From contig CAZJQI010000017.1 of the NCBI GenBank assembly GCA_964548275.1, positions 1 through 64,000 of the forward strand: 64,000 nucleotides of DNA, written 5' to 3'. Below the pieces are notes generated by a model that saw only the letters and a program-made list of their open reading frames with translations, did not search any database and was not told the origin of the DNA. The stretch is from JAUVUV01 sp964548275. Its GTDB lineage: Bacteria; Gemmatimonadota; Glassbacteria; GWA2-58-10. The position numbers and the translations under genes are program-made. This document shows, piece by piece, positions 25,493 to 34,244 of this stretch; position 1 is the first letter of the stretch; each line of letters opens with the position of its first letter.

Positions 25493-26911
25493 TCATCGCT
25501 GCTTGCGGCAGAGCTCCAGGGCGCTGGTGGTCACGTAGTACTTGGCCATAAGGTTGGTATACTCCCACTCAGGCAGCGGCTCGCCTTCCAGAATCTTGAG
25601 GAAACTGCCCGTCACCTGGCCGAAATGCGCCTCATGGCCTATCCTGTACTTACCAGGTATGTCGATCCGCCACTCTTCTTTCTCTTTCACCACAGAGACG
25701 CCCGGGTATTTTCCTTGATTCACCTTAGCGATAAAGGCTTTGAGCGGCTCCTCGACTGCCGACAGATTGACCCCGGGTGCGGGTCTCACATATAGTTCGG
25801 GCCGGTAGTTCTGCTCAGGTCCCTGCTGTACCAGCACATGAGCCTTTGTCCCCTTGATAATCGAGAAATGGGTGTCTCCGGTACCTTCCGGGGCCTGGAA
25901 ATTCCAGACCACCTCGAGGCCCACGTTGATTCCCCTGAGCTTGAAATTCATCCTGCCGTTACAGAAATAGTGAAGCCTGCCCTGGGCGTCCAGTTCGAAC
26001 TGAGGAGGGAAATCAGGCAGCCGGGTGACTTTCTCGAACTGTTCGCGGGTCATTACAGTCGGCCAGTGCTCGGCTGAGACCATTTCGATATCGCTCTTGA
26101 AGTCTATCGGTTCATCCGGGACGAGGGTCCAGAAAGCCATATCCACCAGGTGCGTGGTCACATCCACCAGGCCCTCTCCCTGGATCTCTGTGTCGAAAAA
26201 CCACCAGGGCCGCTTGTTGGGCCTTCCGGCCACCAGCTTGTAAAGATGATGTACGCTCCTCTTGACCAGCGCGGGGTCTTCCGGGATGCCCTCGATCAGG
26301 GTGCCGAAAGTGGCCTCATCCGCAACAATCATCTGCTGCAGGATGGTGGTAATCTCGTGGCGTTCGGTCATGATATCATAGACCACCCTGCCGCTGGATT
26401 GTGCCTCGGCGATTACCTGTTCCAGAACTGGCAGCTTGGCGGCCTCGATCACCCAGGGCTTATCCGAAAGCACGTTGAACCCGCCTTTGACACAGGCGAG
26501 TATCCTGTCGATCTTGGGCTTGTTCTTGCCGGAGAGCACCGCGATATCGCCGAATTTCTCCTCGAGCATTATTTTCTCACACTCCGGGCCGAGGCAGATA
26601 TGGTAGCGCCAGGAAGCCGGATCTTCTGAACGGGTGTTAAACGGAGTGACCCGGGCCATGTGGTCGACAAAATCATCCCCCACCGGCGCGTAGATTCCGA
26701 CAAGCGAGGAAACACCCTCGTAGTTTGGGGGCTTGAAAACAAGGGCGGCGTGGAAATGTCCCGGATCGAGAACCACAAAGCGGTGCTTACTGTCCATTTC
26801 CGCTTTTTGAGGCTCCTTCAAGCTTTGTTCAGGGCCGGGAGCGCACCCCTGAAAGGCCAGAACAATGGCAAAAAGAAAGGCAAAAAACAGCAGAAAATTT
26901 GGTTTCAACAT
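25493..26911 (-). CDS. Putative oxidoreductase lipoprotein (Gfo/Idh/MocA, Oxidoreduct_C type)
   Basis: 472 residues from the ATG at 26911, which has GAGGGGG 6 bases upstream. The lipoprotein signal is LAFQGCAPG (cysteine about 23). The mature protein begins with FVVLDPGHFHAALV, a hallmark of the Bacteroidetes/Planctomycetes-type putative oxidoreductase family. The lysine motif is DKP (in NVLSDKPWVIE) instead of EKP, and GEGLVDVTTHLVDMAFW gives a C-terminal catalytic-histidine region. The expected job is NAD(P)-dependent redox chemistry on a sugar outside the cytoplasm. The lipid anchor makes it unlike the soluble Tat-exported paralogues elsewhere in the window. Confidence 0.75.
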   Translation of the reverse strand: MLKPNFLLFFAFLFAIVLAFQGCAPGPEQSLKEPQKAEMDSKHRFVVLDPGHFHAALVFKPPNYEGVSSLVGIYAPVGDDFVDHMARVTPFNTRSEDPASWRYHICLGPECEKIMLEEKFGDIAVLSGKNKPKIDRILACVKGGFNVLSDKPWVIEAAKLPVLEQVIAEAQSSGRVVYDIMTERHEITTILQQMIVADEATFGTLIEGIPEDPALVKRSVHHLYKLVAGRPNKRPWWFFDTEIQGEGLVDVTTHLVDMAFWTLVPDEPIDFKSDIEMVSAEHWPTVMTREQFEKVTRLPDFPPQFELDAQGRLHYFCNGRMNFKLRGINVGLEVVWNFQAPEGTGDTHFSIIKGTKAHVLVQQGPEQNYRPELYVRPAPGVNLSAVEEPLKAFIAKVNQGKYPGVSVVKEKEEWRIDIPGKYRIGHEAHFGQVTGSFLKILEGEPLPEWEYTNLMAKYYVTTSALELCRKQR

Positions 26912-27226
26912 TTCCAACCCCCTCAGAGATTGATTAGAGTTAATCCTGAAATCTTAAAGCTGAATTTTCTCACAGATCAGAAACCAAGCCACCCGCCAGG
27001 CAGCAAACGGTTCCCCGAACTCAAAATAAGCCGCTTTTCAAGTTAGATCAAGGATAGCCTGAACCGTGCGCGCGGCTCACTCGATACCCCTTCTCTTAAG
27101 CTTGACACTTCAGGCATCGGATGCTATAAAGGTTTAGATAAAAGTCATCATCCTTGCTTTTTTCTCAAATGTTCCTTTTTCGTCCAGTATTTCCTGTTCA
27201 TCTCAGCCGTTGCTGGAGGCCCCAGA
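26912..27226. other. Divergent intergenic region
   Basis: 315 bases between divergent genes. It contains the strong promoter listed at 27102-27130 for the rightward operon. The leftward lipoprotein gene has only its ribosome site here; no clear promoter was found for it. No hairpin or small ORF stands out. Confidence 0.5.
27102..27130 (+). promoter_or_regulatory. Strong sigma70-type promoter for the Gfo/isomerase pair
   Basis: TTGACA (27102-27107) and TATAAA (27125-27130) are separated by exactly 17 bases, about 97 bases before the start at 27227. This is the best consensus promoter in the window: -35 is perfect and -10 matches 5 of 6. Confidence 0.6.
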
Positions 27227-28405
27227 ATGAATGAAAAACGTCTGGTAAACCGCCGCAATTTCCTTCAAAAAAGTACTATAGCAATTTCTGCCCCGGCTGT
27301 TCTCGGCCTTTCGAGCAGTCTGCTGGGCAAGGAGCCAGCCGAGGTCAAATTCGCCATGATCGGCACCGGCGGCAGAGGAAGGCACCTTCTCGGGGTGGCT
27401 CTCAAAGTACCCGGCACGCGGGTCACCGCACTCTGCGATATCGACCCGGACTCCCTGGACCAGGCCCTGAAAGCCTCAGGCAGCCACAAGCCCAAGACCT
27501 ATACCAACTACCGCAAGCTCCTCGAGCAGAAAGATATCGAGGCTGTAATCGTGGCCACTCCGCCGTACCTGCACAAGGCAATGATAATCGACGTGCTAGC
27601 CTCCGGGAGACACTGCTATGCGGAAAAGCCAATGGCACTCACCGTGCACGACCTGGACGCAGTAGTGGAGACAGCCAGATCCTCCAAGGGGATCCTGCAG
27701 ATCGGCCAGCAGCTGCGTTACCAGAAGCAGTTCCGGCAGCTCATGCCGAGAATCCACAATGGCGAATTAGGCAAGATCGGCTTTATCCGCGGCCAGCGCT
27801 ACGGGGACTGGAACGGCCCTGGCTCGCGAGGCGCGATGAAATGGCTCTGGACAATCGAGGAATCCGGGGACCAGATAGTGGAGCAGTCGGTGCACGAGCT
27901 GGACGTGCTCAACTGGATCATGAACGACCATCCGATACGCATTGCCGGCCTGGGCGGGCAGAACATAATCCACGACCCGGAAGGCGCCAATGTGTTCGAC
28001 ACCTATGGCCTGACATTAGAATATCCGGGAGAGCGCCACGCGGTATTTTCTATGATCAAGTATGCGCCCTACAGCCACAACATGGGTGGAAGGATAATCA
28101 ACGCATACGGGGAAAAAGGCTCTGTGGACGTGCAGCTGAGCGATCCGTGCACAATCGTCTGGCGCGGCAAGGACGCGCCTCCTGCTGAGAAAGTCCACGC
28201 GCCGGATTTTGATTTCGGCCAAGAGAGCATGAAGGATTTTTTCCGCTGTATCCGCGAGGGCGACAAGCCGTTTTGTGACGCCCAGATCGGCCGAATGACA
28301 GCCTTGACCGCACTGCTTGGCCGCAAGGCAATGTACGAGCGGCGGGTGGTTACCTGGGAGGATCTGCTCAGGGAGGGCGCGCCGATAAAACCGATAAAGG
28401 GCTAA
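27227..28405 (+). CDS. Exported Gfo/Idh/MocA sugar oxidoreductase
   Basis: 392 residues, ATG. It carries a Tat signal (VNRRNFLQKS, RR at 9-10). The Rossmann motif KFAMIGTGGRGRHLLG follows at 41-56 and the canonical EKP (133-135, CYAEKPMALTVHDL) is intact, in contrast to the GH109-like pair at the left end. VEQSVHELDVLNWIMNDHP gives the catalytic histidine region. It is an NAD(P)-dependent sugar or inositol-like dehydrogenase acting after export. It probably forms an operon with the Tat-exported isomerase-like gene 51 bases downstream; such pairs are frequent in Planctomycetes and related bacteria that process unusual carbohydrates. Confidence 0.85.
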   Translation: MNEKRLVNRRNFLQKSTIAISAPAVLGLSSSLLGKEPAEVKFAMIGTGGRGRHLLGVALKVPGTRVTALCDIDPDSLDQALKASGSHKPKTYTNYRKLLEQKDIEAVIVATPPYLHKAMIIDVLASGRHCYAEKPMALTVHDLDAVVETARSSKGILQIGQQLRYQKQFRQLMPRIHNGELGKIGFIRGQRYGDWNGPGSRGAMKWLWTIEESGDQIVEQSVHELDVLNWIMNDHPIRIAGLGGQNIIHDPEGANVFDTYGLTLEYPGERHAVFSMIKYAPYSHNMGGRIINAYGEKGSVDVQLSDPCTIVWRGKDAPPAEKVHAPDFDFGQESMKDFFRCIREGDKPFCDAQIGRMTALTALLGRKAMYERRVVTWEDLLREGAPIKPIKG

Positions 28406-28456
28406 CTAGTTTTTCAGCTTTCAATTGACATCATCACTTTTCTTTAAGGAGGCGTT

Positions 28457-29350
28457 ATGGGAATCAACAGGCGTGACTTTCTCCTAAGCGGGGCCGCTGC
28501 TGTGGCCTCGGCGGCAGTGACAGCCACAGGTGTGCAGGCCCAGGGCTCGAAAATGGGCTCGGACACACTGCCTCTGCGGATCGGGATGACAGACTGGAAC
28601 CTGGGCGAGCGCGGCAAGACAGAGAAAATCGAGCTGGCGCGCAGGATCGGCCTGGACGGCGTTCAGGTGAGTATCCTCTACCCCGAGGACGGCAGCCTTC
28701 ACCTGAGATGCCCCGAATTGCAGGCCGAATACCGCAAGGTGGCACTTGACAACGGGGTGCAGATCTGCTCCCTGGCGATCGGCAACCTCGGCCCTGGCGG
28801 GCCTTTCAAGAACGAGCCCATGGGCGTGCTGAGAGTGGCAGACGCGATCGAGGTGGCGCGCAATCTCGGCACCAACGACATCCTTTTGCCCATGTTCAGG
28901 AACAGAGTTCCCCAGGACGACGCCGAGTTCACCAGGATTATAAACTCTTTCAAGGAACTTGCGCTGATTGCGGAAAAGCACGAGGTGGTGGTTGCTTTGG
29001 AGACCTCGATGTCAGCCGAGGAGCACCTTCGCATTATCGACGGTGTCGGCTCGCCCTGGATCGGCGTGTACATGGACCCTTACAACTGCTGCTATTACGG
29101 GCACGATCCGCTGAAAGACATCCCGCTTCTTAAAGACCATATTCACCAGGTGCACGTGAAAAACGGCGAATCCCTGATGAGCCAGCCCAGCGAGAGGAAA
29201 TACGAATGGCCGGATGTGGCCGAGCTGCTTTACAAGGTGGGCTACAAGGGATGGTACGTGCTGGAGACCAGCGCCCCGAGCGGTGATCTGATTGCCGACA
29301 CGCGGAAGAATATCGAGTACGTGCGGCAGCAATTTAAAATTCCTGCCTGA
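28457..29350 (+). CDS. Exported sugar phosphate isomerase/epimerase-like protein
   Basis: 297 residues, ATG with AAGGAGG 7 bases upstream. The Tat signal is INRRDFLLSG with cleavage near VQAQG (about 29). The mature part is a xylose-isomerase-like TIM barrel: LRIGMTDWNLG, IGLDGVQVSILY, VVALETSMSAEEHLRII, IGVYMDPYNCCYYGHDP, IHQVHVKNGES and GWYVLETSA carry the usual metal-binding Glu, Asp and His. It probably converts the product of the upstream oxidoreductase or a related keto-sugar outside the cytoplasm. No phosphosugar specificity should be assumed for an exported enzyme. Confidence 0.82.
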   Translation: MGINRRDFLLSGAAAVASAAVTATGVQAQGSKMGSDTLPLRIGMTDWNLGERGKTEKIELARRIGLDGVQVSILYPEDGSLHLRCPELQAEYRKVALDNGVQICSLAIGNLGPGGPFKNEPMGVLRVADAIEVARNLGTNDILLPMFRNRVPQDDAEFTRIINSFKELALIAEKHEVVVALETSMSAEEHLRIIDGVGSPWIGVYMDPYNCCYYGHDPLKDIPLLKDHIHQVHVKNGESLMSQPSERKYEWPDVAELLYKVGYKGWYVLETSAPSGDLIADTRKNIEYVRQQFKIPA

Positions 29351-29381
29351 CAGGGAGCCCTTTGCATTGAGTGCAGGAGAC

Positions 29382-29432
29382 GCGGGCCGGCATACATATT
29401 GCGCACATTTAGCAATATGTATGCCGGCCCGC
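29382..29432. terminator. Perfect 21-bp inverted repeat between convergent genes
   Basis: Bases 29382-29402 and 29412-29432 are exact complements around a 9-base loop (GCACATTTA), with GC-rich feet (GCGGGCCGGC). It lies 31 bases after the isomerase stop and 86 bases before the end of the convergent secreted-protein gene, so a bidirectional terminator is likely, although no T-run follows on either strand. Confidence 0.55.
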
Positions 29433-29518
29433 ACTGCTCTGGAATTAGAAAAAGCCGAATAGGCAGTAATCCGGCAATAAAGCTGTGGTATTGTAAAACA
29501 ACCTTTTCTCGAAAAAAC

Positions 29519-31930
29519 CTAAAAATAAACCTTCGTTTTTATTTTGCCGTCCAGGTTCATCTCCAGCACTGCCACTCTTTTCTTCGCGTCATAGCTCACC
29601 CCGGTTTCCGGAGTCACCTTTTTCGGCATCGGGCAATTGCGGATCTCGACCCGGGCTGTGCCGAAGCCCTCCAGGGTGAATGTTAGCGAACGCCTTTTTT
29701 CATCCCACTCGTTGCCGAAAAACTCCACGTCTGTGGGCACTACCAGCATCGGCCGGCTGCCCACCAGTATCGCCTCGATTGCCTGGCCGCTGAGCCAGTC
29801 GAGCCTGCGGTAGGAGAGAAGTTTCGTGAGCGGCTCGTTGAAATTGATCGCCCGCGCGAAAAGATGGGGATCGAGAAAATAGAAATACCTTCCACTGACA
29901 GCATTGGCGCTCCACCACCCTCCAGGACTGGTGTAGGTAAAGGGATCGAAATCCGCCCAGTCCGGAAGATAGCGCTCGAGGTTGTCATAGGTAAGCTTCG
30001 CCACTCTCTCATTGAGTCCGAAATCGGTCAGGAACAGGCTGTGCTCCGGTATACAGGCACTCAGGTTGTAGGGAGAACTGTCATCCGGGCGGGTAATCTC
30101 GTGGAGCACGTAGGTTTCGAGCCGGTCGACCCCGGTCAGTTCCTCGAAATCGTATTTCAGGAAACCCTTGCCTGTGTCAGGCGGGAAAGAGGAGGCGAGA
30201 TCGTGGAAATATTTCTGAAGAGTCCACTGGACGTAAAAAGCGACCATGGTTTTGGAGGCGAGATACTTTGTCTGGCGGTATTGATCGAGATAACCGAGAT
30301 CGCGCGCCAGGCGGGCGTAAGCCAGAAGCCCCGACCAGCCGTTACGCATGCAGTCGTAGTCTGTGAGGTTGCCCCGGGGGTCGGTGGTACTGCAGCAGAT
30401 CGCCCAGTCGTTGTAAATCTCCATGTAATTGCGCAGGGCTGTCCAGAGTTCCCAGCGCTCGCGGGCCAGGCGGAGGCCTTTGGCCCTGTGGCCGAAATAC
30501 CGGTAGGCCCATAGGCCGGCAAGCTGGAACCCATTGTACCAGTCAGAGTCGTAGGAGGTTTTGCCCCGTTGGGCGAACACTGTGCTGTCCCGGGCGTAGC
30601 TCGCCAGAGCCACCGGGTCCTCGAAATAAAAGTAAAGCTCATCCCGGACTCTATCGATCCCCGGTTCTGCCAACTCTTTCAGCGCCCTTTTGCGCTTCCC
30701 CTCTGGCAGTGACCAGGTAGCCCAGGCGAGCAGCCGAAGGTTGTGCATGGTGTCCATCACATCATCCGGGTCGTAGTCGTGGTCGCCGGGCCAGGTCCAG
30801 AGGGGATTGCGGATATAGGCCTCCAGCGCCTCCTCGATCCGAGAGATTCCCTGAACGCCTTTCACCCTCACAGGTGCGAGGGTTTTATCCACGTAATCAC
30901 AGGCCGGGATGCGATAGGTCAGCTCGCTGCCTTCCACATAGTCCAGCACTCCGTAATGGGTTGGATAGCCGGTCTCGACCAACCGCCCCTCGATAGAAAC
31001 CGGGTAGCCGCCCTTTTGCGCCATCCTGACAAACGGCGGGATAGGAGCAAGCGGCTCGCCTCCGGCGTTTTCGAAAGAGACGAATTCATAGCTGTTTCTT
31101 ACCTCCAGGGCGCCCGAACTGTCAAAATGGTATTGTTCACGGCAAGCCACCGGGTAATGTTCCAGGCGCCTGCGCCAGATCGAACAGGTGCGGACAACCT
31201 CTCCGGGAATTTCCTCTGTCCACGCGGCAGTCTTTTCGTTCTCGATCTTTCTCACCCCGTAGAGAGGCATCAGGATTATCTTGCCTGCAGGACCGGTAAA
31301 GCGAATATCGAGAAACTCATGGGTAACAACCTCGATCTCTGCTGGCTTGCGCTCGAAGAGAAAAAGAACGGGGCAGTCGAACGGGTACTGGCTGCCTGCG
31401 AAATCCACCAGAAGCCAGGGCTCTGCCAGCTCACCGTCACGCGCGGCGATATAGCGCTCCCCCTCGCCACGGTGCTCCACCCCGGAGGAGAGAGGAAGGA
31501 TAAAGTGCTGCCCGGTTTTCTGCTCCTCCCACGACCAGCGAAAAACCGGCTCGCTGGTCCAGTAAAGAAAACCCGGGGCCAGAAGCGATTCGTAGATTTT
31601 CAGCAGCCCCTTTTCTTCATCGGGCGAGGTGAAACTGTAGCTGCGCTCGGCACCGGTCCAGTTGAATTTTTCCTCGTAGCTGTAGGAGGAGGGCAGCACC
31701 GGCCTTCCCAAGAGAAGGTTATCCCCCATGGTGACCGAATAGACATCCGGGCCGTCTGTGATCAAACTCAGGTAGCCGAGCTTGCGGTAGCGGTAGCTCT
31801 CACCAAAAGCACCGAATCGCCCGGCCATCCGATCCACAAGCGAGGGATGCCATTGACTTTCTGCGCTGGCAACCGGATGGGGAAAAAAGAAAAGGTTAGC
31901 AAAGAGAGTCAACAAAAGAATTCGGGACAT
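29519..31930 (-). CDS. Large secreted protein of unknown function
   Basis: 803 residues, ATG with GGAGG upstream and a Sec signal peptide (cleavage near ASAES, about 23). It is not recognised. The first 370 residues are beta-strand rich, with many aromatics (FLYWTSEPVFRWSWEEQK, ILMPLYGVRKI). Residues 380-720 look alpha-helical with tryptophan- and aspartate-rich loops (WTWPGDHDYDPDDVMDTMHNLRLLAWATW, YDSDWYNGFQLAGLWAYRYFG, TSPGGWWSANAVSG). The C-terminal 90 residues are a short beta-domain. A beta-domain plus an (alpha/alpha)-toroid is the usual plan of secreted glycoside hydrolases and polysaccharide lyases, so a carbohydrate-active role is inferred only. Confidence 0.6.
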   Translation of the reverse strand: MSRILLLTLFANLFFFPHPVASAESQWHPSLVDRMAGRFGAFGESYRYRKLGYLSLITDGPDVYSVTMGDNLLLGRPVLPSSYSYEEKFNWTGAERSYSFTSPDEEKGLLKIYESLLAPGFLYWTSEPVFRWSWEEQKTGQHFILPLSSGVEHRGEGERYIAARDGELAEPWLLVDFAGSQYPFDCPVLFLFERKPAEIEVVTHEFLDIRFTGPAGKIILMPLYGVRKIENEKTAAWTEEIPGEVVRTCSIWRRRLEHYPVACREQYHFDSSGALEVRNSYEFVSFENAGGEPLAPIPPFVRMAQKGGYPVSIEGRLVETGYPTHYGVLDYVEGSELTYRIPACDYVDKTLAPVRVKGVQGISRIEEALEAYIRNPLWTWPGDHDYDPDDVMDTMHNLRLLAWATWSLPEGKRKRALKELAEPGIDRVRDELYFYFEDPVALASYARDSTVFAQRGKTSYDSDWYNGFQLAGLWAYRYFGHRAKGLRLARERWELWTALRNYMEIYNDWAICCSTTDPRGNLTDYDCMRNGWSGLLAYARLARDLGYLDQYRQTKYLASKTMVAFYVQWTLQKYFHDLASSFPPDTGKGFLKYDFEELTGVDRLETYVLHEITRPDDSSPYNLSACIPEHSLFLTDFGLNERVAKLTYDNLERYLPDWADFDPFTYTSPGGWWSANAVSGRYFYFLDPHLFARAINFNEPLTKLLSYRRLDWLSGQAIEAILVGSRPMLVVPTDVEFFGNEWDEKRRSLTFTLEGFGTARVEIRNCPMPKKVTPETGVSYDAKKRVAVLEMNLDGKIKTKVYF

Positions 31931-32178
31931 GGGTACCTCCGGGGATAATATTCGGCTAACGTTTCAGGTTGTATTCTTAGACGATCAAAAAGACAGGAGA
32001 GAAATCCAGTTGTATTTTTTGTCCGGTTCAGTTTGAAACAAGCATTCGGCCCCTTTTGCCGGCTGGTTGATGGCTGTTTTTTCTATTAAGCTGATTGGTT
32101 GTCGATCAGATCGAGGGTACCACCGGAACACGTTTTCTAATCCCTGGATTAAAGAAACCACTGCTGGCAATCTTGAGC

Positions 32179-32712
32179 TCAGGCCAGGGCTTCGAGAGTA
32201 AAATCCATGTTCAGTCTGTCGCAAAGGGTGGCAATCTCCTCCCTGAGCTTACGCACCGGAACCTCCGCTGGCTTTTCGGCGGTAATAGTCATCCGGAACA
32301 TCGGGGTGCCGGTTACCGGAGCATGATGCGCCTCGGTCTCGAGGGTTTCGATATTGATTCCATGCCGGGCCAATAGTTCGGTCACCTGGAAAACGATTCC
32401 AGTTTGGTCGATTCCCACCATAACGAGATGATAGGGCACGCCTTTTTCTACCTGATATTTCGGCCTGGCTTTGGTCTTTCGCGCCGAAAGGGTGAGACCG
32501 GTTTCGAGTTCGAGATCTCTCAAACCAGAGGTAAAAGTTTCGATCTCCTTATTTTCTCCCTCCAGGAGAACCAGGATTGCGAACTCTCCTCCCAGCACGG
32601 CCATCCTGCTGTCCTCAATACTGCAGCCTTTCTTGTATGCGACCTCGCTGATCGCCTTTGCGATACCCGGGTTATCGGGCCCTATGCCTGACAGAACGAG
32701 ATATTCTTTCAT
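32179..32712 (-). CDS. Two-ACT-domain regulator (GcvR-like)
   Basis: 177 residues from the ATG at 32712, which has GAGG 6 bases upstream; a TTG 7 codons earlier is less likely. There are two ACT domains. The first is EYLVLSGIGPDNPGIAKAISEVAYKKGCSIEDSRMAVLGGEFAILVLLEG; the second is PYHLVMVGIDQTGIVFQVTELLARHGINIETLETEA with FRMTITAEKP. This is the layout of GcvR-type proteins, which sense glycine or other amino acids and control glycine-cleavage or related genes. No glycine cleavage gene is in the window, so the target is unknown. It is cytoplasmic and divergent from the protease gene. Confidence 0.78.
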   Translation of the reverse strand: MKEYLVLSGIGPDNPGIAKAISEVAYKKGCSIEDSRMAVLGGEFAILVLLEGENKEIETFTSGLRDLELETGLTLSARKTKARPKYQVEKGVPYHLVMVGIDQTGIVFQVTELLARHGINIETLETEAHHAPVTGTPMFRMTITAEKPAEVPVRKLREEIATLCDRLNMDFTLEALA

Positions 32713-32839
32713 CAAATCCTCATAACTTTTCAATGACCAGTGAAAAGGATAAATTAAAAACTCTTTTGTTATCTTTCATTATAAGTCCTTCTGAAATCAG
32801 GTGTCAATGCCGTAAAGACAGGCTGGCGCCAGAGAGCAT

Positions 32840-32867
32840 TTGACTTTCGAAAGTTATGCTTTAACTT
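32840..32867 (+). promoter_or_regulatory. Possible promoter for the M48 protease gene
   Basis: TTGACT (32840-32845) and TAACTT (32862-32867) are separated by 16 bases, about 105 bases upstream of the chosen start at 32973. The -10 box is imperfect. Confidence 0.3.
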
Positions 32868-32972
32868 AATATGTTTATAAATAGAGGCTACAAGAATAGA
32901 CCTCCGTGCTGCCCTGGATGGTGGTGCGGGTATTGTTTTGCCTTTAAAAGATTAGAAAATGCGAGGAAAATC

Positions 32973-34244
32973 ATGCCCAAGATACTGCTGATAATCCTGC
33001 TTCTTGCACCTTTTATGGCCTGGGACGCAGCGGTTTATGTGATGCGTATGGCTGGTGACACTTCCACTGAGCGTCGAAGTGAAATCCTGCGCCATTTCAA
33101 TGAAAATGATATCGAGGTGGGAAGAGAGCATGTTATCCGTCACAACCGTCTTTTTCCGTTTTCCAGGTTTCTTTTTTACGTTTTTTACGCTGCCCTTCTA
33201 TTCGGCGGCCTGGGTGCCAGGCTGGAAAGCTGGCTTCTGGCGCCAACAGGAGGACACTGGTACCTGGCCCTGCCTCTGTTTGTCCTGGTGCTGCTGGCAG
33301 TGCAGATCCTGATCTATATGCCGCTTTCGGCATACCGGGAATTCGTGATTGAACGCGAGATGGGGCTTTCCACAATCACGCTCGGGACCTGGCTGGCCGA
33401 CCGGGCTAAATCCCTTGTTCTCAACTGGATAATAGTCACTATTATCGCTCTGCCGGTGCTTGCTCTGATCAAGGGGCTGCCGAATTTCTGGCCTCTTCCC
33501 GCCGCGGCGGTGATACTTGCAGTTTCGGCATTTGGGATCTGGATCAGTCCCTGGGTGATCGATCCGCTGTTTAACAAATTTACACTGTTAGAGAATGAGG
33601 AACTAGAGGGGCGGATTCGCCAGGTCAGCGCGGAGGCGGGACTCAAGGTGAAACAGGTGTATGTGGTGGACGCCAGCCGCCGCTCACGCTATCTCAACGC
33701 CTATTTCACCGGCCTGGGCAACAGCCGCCGCGTGGTGCTTTTCGACAATCTGGTGGATGAATGCAGGGACGATGAGGTGCTCTCGGTTGTGGCGCACGAA
33801 CTCGGCCACTGGCGGGAATATCACATCATGAAAGGGTTCCTTCTGGAGGTCGTGGGCGTTTTTGCCGGCCTCTGGCTGCTATGGGTTCTTTTGAACGCTG
33901 AGGCCACGAGAGGCTTTTTCGGCCTCAGTGCACAGTCGAGCCTGGTGCTGATCGTGCTTCTGCCCTTTCTTCTCAGCCTCACCGGCACGCTGACCTCGCC
34001 TGCGATATCGGCTATTTCTCGGCGTTTCGAACGGGCTGCGGACCGGGCCGCGCTCGAACTGACTGGAGATATTCCAGCTTTTATCGAGGTGGAGAAAAAG
34101 CTCATGCGTAAGGCCAAGGCGGACCTGCTCCAGCCCAAGCTCCTGCACAGTTTCTACGGAAGCCATCCACTGGTGGAGGAGCGCATACGGATGGCAGAGA
34201 ATTTTACCGCCGGAGACAAGTCGCTTCCTCAACCAGAGAACTGA
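32973..34244 (+). CDS. M48-family zinc metallopeptidase (Ste24-like)
   Basis: 423 residues from the ATG at 32973 with GAGG 7 bases upstream; a 34-codon upstream extension lacks coding character. It is an integral membrane protein with an N-terminal span (LLIILLLAPFMAWDAAV) and several more, and the zinc site HELGH near residue 275 (SVVAHELGHWREYH), with the third ligand in FERAADRAALELTG. SPWVIDPLFNKFTLLENEELEGRI is the CAAX-protease/Ste24 signature. It is expected to degrade or process membrane proteins with the active site facing the cytoplasm. Confidence 0.88.
   Translation: MPKILLIILLLAPFMAWDAAVYVMRMAGDTSTERRSEILRHFNENDIEVGREHVIRHNRLFPFSRFLFYVFYAALLFGGLGARLESWLLAPTGGHWYLALPLFVLVLLAVQILIYMPLSAYREFVIEREMGLSTITLGTWLADRAKSLVLNWIIVTIIALPVLALIKGLPNFWPLPAAAVILAVSAFGIWISPWVIDPLFNKFTLLENEELEGRIRQVSAEAGLKVKQVYVVDASRRSRYLNAYFTGLGNSRRVVLFDNLVDECRDDEVLSVVAHELGHWREYHIMKGFLLEVVGVFAGLWLLWVLLNAEATRGFFGLSAQSSLVLIVLLPFLLSLTGTLTSPAISAISRRFERAADRAALELTGDIPAFIEVEKKLMRKAKADLLQPKLLHSFYGSHPLVEERIRMAENFTAGDKSLPQPEN

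Noticed and set aside
30743..31948. 401-codon plus-strand frame antisense to the secreted orphan
   Set aside because: The minus-strand gene has a signal peptide, a good ribosome site and coherent domains; the antisense frame has none.
31985..32224. 79-codon minus-strand frame overlapping the GcvR-like gene
   Set aside because: It overlaps the end of a well-supported gene and has neither a ribosome site nor recognisable features.
32871..32972. 34-codon upstream extension of the M48 protease
   Set aside because: Cys/Trp-rich and non-coding in character; the ATG at 32973 starts the first membrane span and has GAGG upstream.
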